Assembly (NCBI GenBank): GCA_004558825.1
Contig: SFDB01000001.1
Span: 139,468-203,467 of the forward strand
Source of the DNA: Clostridiales bacterium
Lineage (GTDB): Bacteria > Bacillota > Clostridia > Christensenellales > CAG-138
DNA length: 64,000 nt
Reading direction: 5' to 3'
The first letter of the stretch is position 1. Each line of letters opens with the position of its first letter. A model generated the notes under the pieces. It saw nothing but the letters and a program-made list of their open reading frames with translations. It ran no database searches and was not told where the DNA came from. Both the position numbers and the translations under genes were made by a program. Positions 59,684 through 64,000 of this stretch are shown piece after piece.

Positions 59684-60993
59684 GTTTCCTCCTGTTTGTT
59701 GTCAATATTTCCCATAAGGTTTGCTCCGTCTATTCCGTTTATCCTTACCGAGATTATCTTGTTTATATACTCATCGCCATCAGGTTCGAGGACGTTCACG
59801 CCAAGGTATGTGTCCGTATGACCGTGCAGGACTCCGTTTTCATACGTTTCGAACAGCACGCCGTGCGTTTTCCCGATCTGTCGTTCAAGATACTGCCTTT
59901 CCAGCTCGTTTTGCAGCTCAATAAGGCGCCTTGCGCGCTCCTGCTTCACGGCGTTGCTAAGCTGCCCCGCCATGCCGTACGCAACGGTGCCTTCGCGGCG
60001 CGAATACGGAAAAACGTGTATGCGTGAAAAGCCTATTTTTTCCGCGAATTCGAGCGTCTCATTAAATTCCTGCTCCGTCTCGCCGGCAAACCCCGCAATT
60101 ATATCCGTCGTAATAGCGCACTCGGGCATCGCCTCGCGCAGCATCTCGACGCATCGCTCATATTCCTGCGGCGTATAGCGGCGTTTCATGCGTTCAAGCA
60201 CCGTTTTGCTGCCGCTTTGCAGCGAAAGATGGAACTGCCTGCAAAGCCTTCCGTTCGCCGCGAGCGCCTCAATCGTCTCCCGTGTCATAAGCTGCGGTTC
60301 AAGCGAGCCAAGCCTTATCCGCTCTATGCCGTCGACGCCGCTCACAACGTCTATCGCTTCCATAAGTCCCGTTCCGTCGCGAAAATCCTTGCCGTACGAC
60401 ATCAGATGTATGCCCGTCAAGACTATCTCCTTAAAACCTCCCTCGGCTATCGCCTCGGTTTCGCGCCGTATACTCGCGAGCGTTCTGCTTCGCACATTGC
60501 CCCGCACATAAGGTATTATGCAGTATGTGCAAAACCTGTCGCAGCCGTCCTGTATCTTCAAATACGCACGCGTTCTTCCCTCGCGCGTTGCCGATATGTC
60601 CTCAAAACGTCTGCCCGCCGCCGGCACGACGTACGCATGCGGCAGTTCCGGTTCGAATATCAGCTTTTCCGTCATCTCGACTATCCTGTCGCGCTGAGCC
60701 GTCCCTATTACAAGGTCTACTCCGCCGAGCTTCAGTATCTCGTCTGAAGCCCGCTGCGCATAGCAGCCCGTGACCACAACCTTACCGTCAGGCGAAAGCT
60801 CCTTCGCCCGCGATATCATTTGCCGCGATTTTTTATCGGCAGTTTGCGTAACGGTGCATGTGTTTATGACATATACGTCCGCGCGCTCCGAAAAATCAAC
60901 CGTCTCATAGCCCGCCGCCTCAAAAAGCTCGCGCATTGCCTGCGTTTCGTATTGGTTTACCTTGCAGCCGAGCGTGTAAAATGCAGCTTTCAT
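59680..60993 (-). CDS. mtaB: tRNA ms2t6A37 methylthiotransferase MtaB
   Basis: 437 aa radical SAM enzyme that adds a methylthio group to t6A37 of tRNAs. N-terminal UPF0004 domain YTLGCKVNQYETQAMRELF with three cysteines for the auxiliary cluster (C9, NTCTVTQ, TGCYAQ); radical SAM motif GCDRFCTYCIIPYVRG (Cx3Cx2C); C-terminal TRAM-like domain (about 375-435). Ribosome site GGAGGGATAGC overlaps the rsmE stop. Confidence 0.95.
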   Translation of the reverse strand: MKAAFYTLGCKVNQYETQAMRELFEAAGYETVDFSERADVYVINTCTVTQTADKKSRQMISRAKELSPDGKVVVTGCYAQRASDEILKLGGVDLVIGTAQRDRIVEMTEKLIFEPELPHAYVVPAAGRRFEDISATREGRTRAYLKIQDGCDRFCTYCIIPYVRGNVRSRTLASIRRETEAIAEGGFKEIVLTGIHLMSYGKDFRDGTGLMEAIDVVSGVDGIERIRLGSLEPQLMTRETIEALAANGRLCRQFHLSLQSGSKTVLERMKRRYTPQEYERCVEMLREAMPECAITTDIIAGFAGETEQEFNETLEFAEKIGFSRIHVFPYSRREGTVAYGMAGQLSNAVKQERARRLIELQNELERQYLERQIGKTHGVLFETYENGVLHGHTDTYLGVNVLEPDGDEYINKIISVRINGIDGANLMGNIDNKQEET

Positions 60994-60994
60994 G

Positions 60995-61720
60995 CTATCC
61001 CTCCAGCAGGCAAAGCATCATCGCGGTTGCGGCCATGCCCGCCGTCTCTGTCCTCAGAATCCTGTTGCCGAGCGTTATGGTGCGCGCGCCCTTTTTCTCA
61101 AGCGCGGCTACCTCTTCCGGCTCAAAGCCGCCCTCGGGTCCGATTATAAGCGCGGCAGATTTCGGCCGCTTTTCGTCAAGCGCCGTTTTAAGCGTAAGCT
61201 CCCGCTCACATTCATATGCAACGAAAACGTCGTCATAGCTTGAAAAATCGCACCCGTCAAGCGACGCGACCTCCCGTACGCGCGGTATCCTTCCCCGCTT
61301 GGACTGCTTTGCCGCCTCGTAAGCTACGCGGTTATAGCGCTCCATTCGTGCGCCCATGTCCTTGCCGTCGAGCTTCACCACGCACCTTTTCGAGGTCACG
61401 GGAGCTATCTCGTATATACCAAGCTCGACGCATTTCTGTATTATAAGCTCAAGCTTTCCCGACTTGGGCAAGCACTGGAAAAGCGTTATGCGGCATTCAG
61501 GCTCCGCCGTCGATTCGCGGCGCGGCGATACGCTCAGTTCCACCTGCTTCCTGTCGGCAGACTCTATCGCTGCCGAGTATTCACCGCCCTCTCCGTCACA
61601 AAGCTCCACCTCGTCGCCGCGCTCAAGGCGCAGCACACGCGCAATATGCGCCGCATCGTCGCCCGTCACAACGGCTTTCCCATCGCATATTTGTGATTTA
61701 TCAACAAAAAACCTGTTCAC
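60995..61720 (-). CDS. rsmE: 16S rRNA m3U1498 methyltransferase
   Basis: 241 aa SPOUT methyltransferase. N-terminal PUA-like domain (VNRFFVDKSQICDGKAVV, DDAAHIARVLRLERGD) and SAM-binding knot LIIGPEGGFEPEEVAAL with LGNRILRTETAGMAA. Start chosen at GTG 61720, after AGGAG and overlapping the prmA stop by 4 bases; a longer frame to 61753 is not supported by a ribosome site. Confidence 0.95.
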   Translation of the reverse strand: MNRFFVDKSQICDGKAVVTGDDAAHIARVLRLERGDEVELCDGEGGEYSAAIESADRKQVELSVSPRRESTAEPECRITLFQCLPKSGKLELIIQKCVELGIYEIAPVTSKRCVVKLDGKDMGARMERYNRVAYEAAKQSKRGRIPRVREVASLDGCDFSSYDDVFVAYECERELTLKTALDEKRPKSAALIIGPEGGFEPEEVAALEKKGARTITLGNRILRTETAGMAATAMMLCLLEG

Positions 61721-62685
61721 TCGCGCTCCTTCACAGCTGTCAGCGCCGACCACTCGTCGAGCTTTTTCACCTCAAGCACTTTAAGTCCGTTATTTGCAAG
61801 CGCGTCCTTCACCTCGTCAAGACGTTCGAGTATTATGCCCGACGCGATGAATACGCCGTCGTCCTTCAGCAGAGCGGGTATCTGCGGCGCAAGCTTTATT
61901 ATTACCGACGCGACTATGTTCGCCGTCACTATATCGTAGCGTTGCTTGGAGATTTCCCGCTTGATGCCGTCGTCGCTTAAAATGTCGCCCGTCATAATGC
62001 GGTATTCATCCTTTATGCCGTTCATAGCGGCATTTTCGGCGGCTATGGTTTCGACTATCGGATCTATATCGACGGCAATCGCATGGCTCGCGCCGAGCAG
62101 AAGCCCCGCTATCGAAAGTATGCCGCTACCACAGCCGAGGTCGAGCATTTCATCGCCGTTTTTAACGAGCCTTTCAAGAAACTCAAGGCAAAGGCGCGTC
62201 GTCTGATGCGTACCCGTTCCGAAGGCCATACCCGGGTCGAGCGACAGAACCACCCTGTCAGTGTCGCCTATCGCCTCCCACGACGGGCGCACGACAAGCC
62301 TTTCGCCTATCTCAAGCGGTTTATAATACGCTTTCCAGTTGTTCGCCCAGTCTTCTTCGCTCACAAGGCGTTCCTCTATGCGAAGCGAGCCGAGATCTAC
62401 ACCCATGTCCATCTTTCCAAGCTCGTCCATCGCAGGCGCCACGGCTTCTATTATCTCCGCATTTTCCGGCACGTCGGCAATATACGCTCTGACAAACGGT
62501 TCCCTCTCGGGCGTCAGTTCATCCGGATCCGCATAGTCCCAAAAGCTCGCCGCTTCATCGAGATAGCCTGCCACGCCCGCAAGCCCCTCGTTTATTTCAA
62601 GCTGCGTTACCCCAAGCATGTCAAATCTGCCCGCTACTATGTCGAGCCCATCGTTCGTCGTAAATACGGTTATTTCCTTCCACAT
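61717..62685 (-). CDS. prmA: Ribosomal protein L11 methyltransferase
   Basis: 322 aa. N-terminal L11-recognition domain, then class I methyltransferase with DPGMAFGTGTHQTTRLCLE and MLDLGCGSGILSIAG (motif I), and VTANIVASVIIKLAP. Trimethylates L11. First gene of prmA-rsmE-mtaB-HIT; promoter at 62717. Confidence 0.95.
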   Translation of the reverse strand: MWKEITVFTTNDGLDIVAGRFDMLGVTQLEINEGLAGVAGYLDEAASFWDYADPDELTPEREPFVRAYIADVPENAEIIEAVAPAMDELGKMDMGVDLGSLRIEERLVSEEDWANNWKAYYKPLEIGERLVVRPSWEAIGDTDRVVLSLDPGMAFGTGTHQTTRLCLEFLERLVKNGDEMLDLGCGSGILSIAGLLLGASHAIAVDIDPIVETIAAENAAMNGIKDEYRIMTGDILSDDGIKREISKQRYDIVTANIVASVIIKLAPQIPALLKDDGVFIASGIILERLDEVKDALANNGLKVLEVKKLDEWSALTAVKERE

Positions 62686-62716
62686 ACAGAATACCTGCCT
62701 ATTTTTTTACTATATT

Positions 62717-62745
62717 ATGATAGTACACTTCGCGCATATTTTCAA
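62717..62745 (-). promoter_or_regulatory. Promoter of prmA operon
   Basis: Minus strand TTGAAA (62745-62740), 17-base spacer, TATCAT (62722-62717). Confidence 0.65.
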
Positions 62746-62765
62746 TCGCCTCGATTCCTGCGCTA

Positions 62766-62794
62766 TTGATCGGGGCCTGTTTTGTTGATATAAT
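62766..62794 (+). promoter_or_regulatory. Promoter of iron-sulfur protein gene 62821
   Basis: TTGATC (62766-62771), 17-base spacer, TATAAT (62789-62794), divergent from the prmA promoter. Confidence 0.7.
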
Positions 62795-62820
62795 GAACCA
62801 ATCACCGCGGAGGTTTTAAC

Positions 62821-63513
62821 ATGATAAGACGAATAATCGACATAGACGATTCAAAGTGCAACGGCTGCGGCGCATGCGTAGTTGCATGCCACGAAGGCGC
62901 AATCGCAATCGTAAACGGCAAGGCGCAGCTCATGCGTGACGACTATTGCGACGGCCTTGGAGACTGTCTGCCGCAATGTCCCACAGGCGCAATAGCTTTT
63001 GTCGAGCGCGAGGCCGCCTCATACGACAAAGCGGCCGTTATGAATGCCAAACGCATAAAAGCGTCGTCTCCGTGCTCCTGTCCGGGTACGCACGCAAAAG
63101 CTTTAGCGCATAAAAGCGCATCTGTCTCGCTTTCCGCCGACGATATACCCGGTTGCCTCTCGCAATGGCCCGTGCAGATAAGGCTTGCGCCGGTCAGTGC
63201 CTCCTATTTCAATGGCGCGGATCTTCTAATCGCCGCCGACTGCACCGCATACGCCTTTGGCGATTTCCACCGCCGTTTTATCGACGGCCGCGTTACGCTG
63301 ATAGGATGTCCGAAGCTCGACGCTACAGACTACTCTGAAAAGCTCACCGCCATACTCGAAAAAAACGATATCCGTACCATAACGTTAGTGCGCATGGAGG
63401 TCCCTTGCTGCGGCGGTCTTGAATTTGCCGCCGAAAAAGCCGTAAAAGCCTGCGGAAAGGCCATTCAGATGAACGTCGTCACCGTTGCCGTCAACGGTTC
63501 AATCATAAATTGA
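62821..63513 (+). CDS. 4Fe-4S ferredoxin-domain protein with C-terminal Cys-rich domain
   Basis: 230 aa, soluble. N-terminal cluster CNGCGACVVACHEGAI (Cx2Cx2Cx3C; residues about 14-29) and a second, shorter-spaced set CDGLGDCLPQCPTGAI. After a linker with SSPCSCPGTHA, the C-terminal domain (about 115-230) shows LLIAADCTAYAFGDF, LIGCPKLD and VRMEVPCCGG, cysteines that may bind another metal. It looks like an electron-transfer or redox-sensing protein seen in anaerobes; partner unknown. Ribosome site CGGAGG. Confidence 0.88.
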   Translation: MIRRIIDIDDSKCNGCGACVVACHEGAIAIVNGKAQLMRDDYCDGLGDCLPQCPTGAIAFVEREAASYDKAAVMNAKRIKASSPCSCPGTHAKALAHKSASVSLSADDIPGCLSQWPVQIRLAPVSASYFNGADLLIAADCTAYAFGDFHRRFIDGRVTLIGCPKLDATDYSEKLTAILEKNDIRTITLVRMEVPCCGGLEFAAEKAVKACGKAIQMNVVTVAVNGSIIN

Positions 63514-63555
63514 CGCGCTATGTACACTCATTTGCGCTTTTGTCAAAATTGGCTC

Positions 63556-63584
63556 TTGCAAAAGCCGTGCGCATGATGTAAAAT
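63556..63584 (+). promoter_or_regulatory. Promoter of tRNA-Val gene
   Basis: TTGCAA (63556-63561), 17-base spacer, TAAAAT (63579-63584); start about 63591. Confidence 0.7.
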
Positions 63585-63597
63585 CATATATGCGCTT

Positions 63598-63674
63598 GGG
63601 GATGTAGCCCAGCCGGTTAGAGCGCCTCGCTCACATCGAGGAGGTCGGGGGTTCGAGCCCCTCCATCCCCACCA
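63598..63674 (+). tRNA. tRNA-Val (anticodon CAC)
   Basis: Cloverleaf: acceptor GGGGATG/CATCCCC, D arm with GGTTA, anticodon stem CCTCG/CGAGG around CTCACAT (anticodon CAC, reads GUG), T arm GGGGG-TTCGAGC-CCCTC, encoded CCA (63672-63674). Confidence 0.97.
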
Positions 63675-63675
63675 G

Positions 63676-63731
63676 AACTGAACACCAGTTTTGATACAAT
63701 GAGTATCGAAGCGGGTGTCCAGTTTCTTTTT
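63676..63731 (+). terminator. Terminator of tRNA-Val gene
   Basis: AACTG-A-ACACC/GGTGT-C-CAGTT with an inner stem TTTGATAC/GTATCGAA, followed by TTTCTTTTTG. Confidence 0.75.
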
Positions 63732-63776
63732 GTAAAAGCCCCTGTTTGCAAGGGTTTTCCTATACCTTTTAACGAT

Positions 63777-63829
63777 AACAGGCTCTACGGTGATTCTGAA
63801 ATGGTCACTGTTGAGCCTGTTTGTTTTTT
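63777..63829 (+). terminator. Second strong terminator
   Basis: AACAGGCTC/GAGCCTGTT with an inner ACGGTGA/TCACTGT stem, then TGTTTTTT. No gene lies between it and the tRNA terminator; it may belong to the element that follows. Confidence 0.65.
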
Positions 63830-63858
63830 CTGTATATACTTTTTAACGAAAGGTCTGT

Positions 63859-63890
63859 GGGGTGTGCATTTTGTGCCAAGGGGTGTGCAT
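63859..63890 (+). repeat. Short direct repeat GGGGTGTGCAT, two copies
   Basis: At 63859-63869 and 63880-63890, 21 bases apart, in AT-rich sequence after the tRNA. Confidence 0.5.
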
Positions 63891-63922
63891 CTTTTAATTA
63901 TTGGCTCTGTCACAACAAATGG

Positions 63923-63951
63923 TTGATTTTTGACGAGAAATAGCGTATAAT
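63923..63951 (+). promoter_or_regulatory. Promoter of partial gene at 63991
   Basis: TTGATT (63923-63928), 17-base spacer, TATAAT (63946-63951). Confidence 0.6.
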
Positions 63952-63990
63952 AATAGTAAGAAACAGTACCACCGAAGGAGGTAATTGGAT

Positions 63991-64000
63991 ATGCCTACTA
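63991..64000 (+). CDS. Start of a gene cut by the window edge
   Basis: ATGCCTACTA after GAAGGAGG at a good distance; only Met-Pro-Thr is visible. Possibly a transposase, judging from the AT-rich context; not identifiable. Confidence 0.5.

Larger units (their letters stand above)
63903..64000 (+). mobile_element. Possible left end of an insertion sequence (ISL3-like)
   Basis: GGCTCTGTCACAACAAATGG at 63903 resembles the GGCTCTT-type ends of ISL3-family elements. A promoter TTGATT-17-TATAAT (63923-63951), GGAGG and ATG (63991) follow. The right end and transposase lie outside the window, so this is tentative. Confidence 0.35.

Noticed and set aside
63699..63926. 75-codon frame after the tRNA
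   Set aside because: No ribosome site; it runs through the tRNA terminator, a second terminator and a direct repeat.
1..64000. CRISPR array, prophage, rRNA operon
   Set aside because: No regularly spaced repeats, phage genes or rRNA sequence were seen on reading the window.

Overview
The window is about 64 kb of a GC-rich (mostly G/C at third codon positions) chromosome of an endospore-forming, probably anaerobic member of the Clostridia. Evidence for this: a spoIIA operon (spoIIAA-spoIIAB-sigF) with a SigH-type promoter, the Firmicutes gene order mrnC-rlmB-rae1-sigH, the rpmH-rnpA-yidD-yidC-jag cluster, a SpoVB-type flippase, a glycine cleavage system with split P protein, several small ferredoxins and a sodium-pump decarboxylase subunit. 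I cannot name the species. The sequence looks like core chromosome with no prophage or CRISPR array; only the last 300 bases, after a tRNA-Val gene, look foreign (AT-rich, possible insertion-sequence end).

Layout. 1-5.8 kb: 3' part of polA, coaE, an oligopeptide-binding lipoprotein, then a Ppx/GppA phosphatase and an FtsB/DivIC-like protein on the minus strand. 5.8-9.6 kb: a minus-strand ABC export operon (ATPase, large surface protein, FtsX-type permease). 9.8-14.4 kb: an orphan lipoprotein, gdhA (well-formed promoter with two dyads) and transketolase. 14.4-17.6 kb: SpoVB-like flippase and, divergently, a yybP-ykoY-like riboswitch with a mutually exclusive terminator in front of a sodium-pump decarboxylase beta-gamma pair. 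17.7-25.9 kb: minus-strand genes for a metallophosphoesterase, a beta-solenoid lipoprotein, a PHP phosphoesterase, ftsH, psuG and a MATE transporter. 26-29.8 kb: two convergent M3 oligopeptidases separated by a structured repeat of about 190 bp.

30-34.5 kb: orphan gene, then mrnC-rlmB-rae1-sigH-thyA. 34.6-37.6 kb: rpmH-rnpA-yidD-yidC-jag, convergent with it; dnaA is not next to it. 38-43 kb: a ferredoxin, an aminoglycoside nucleotidyltransferase, a pseudouridine-kinase/DMT-transporter/DUF2087 operon, a ROK kinase and a sigma-region-2-like membrane protein. 43-50.3 kb: M29 aminopeptidase, the CotH/VTC/DUF4956 set and two chromate-transporter halves. 50.3-54.6 kb: gcvT-gcvH-gcvPA-gcvPB. 54.7-56.5 kb: second repeat copy and the spoIIA operon. 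56.7-62.7 kb: YgiQ radical SAM protein, rpsU and the prmA-rsmE-mtaB-HIT operon. 62.8-64 kb: iron-sulfur protein, tRNA-Val(CAC) and the start of a possible mobile element.

The most interesting signals are the riboswitch-controlled sodium-pump subunits, promoters placed so close to the start codon that mrnC and ygiQ should be leaderless, the dispersed repeat at convergent gene ends, and the sigma-like/transmembrane fusion. All calls come from reading the sequence; no database search was run.
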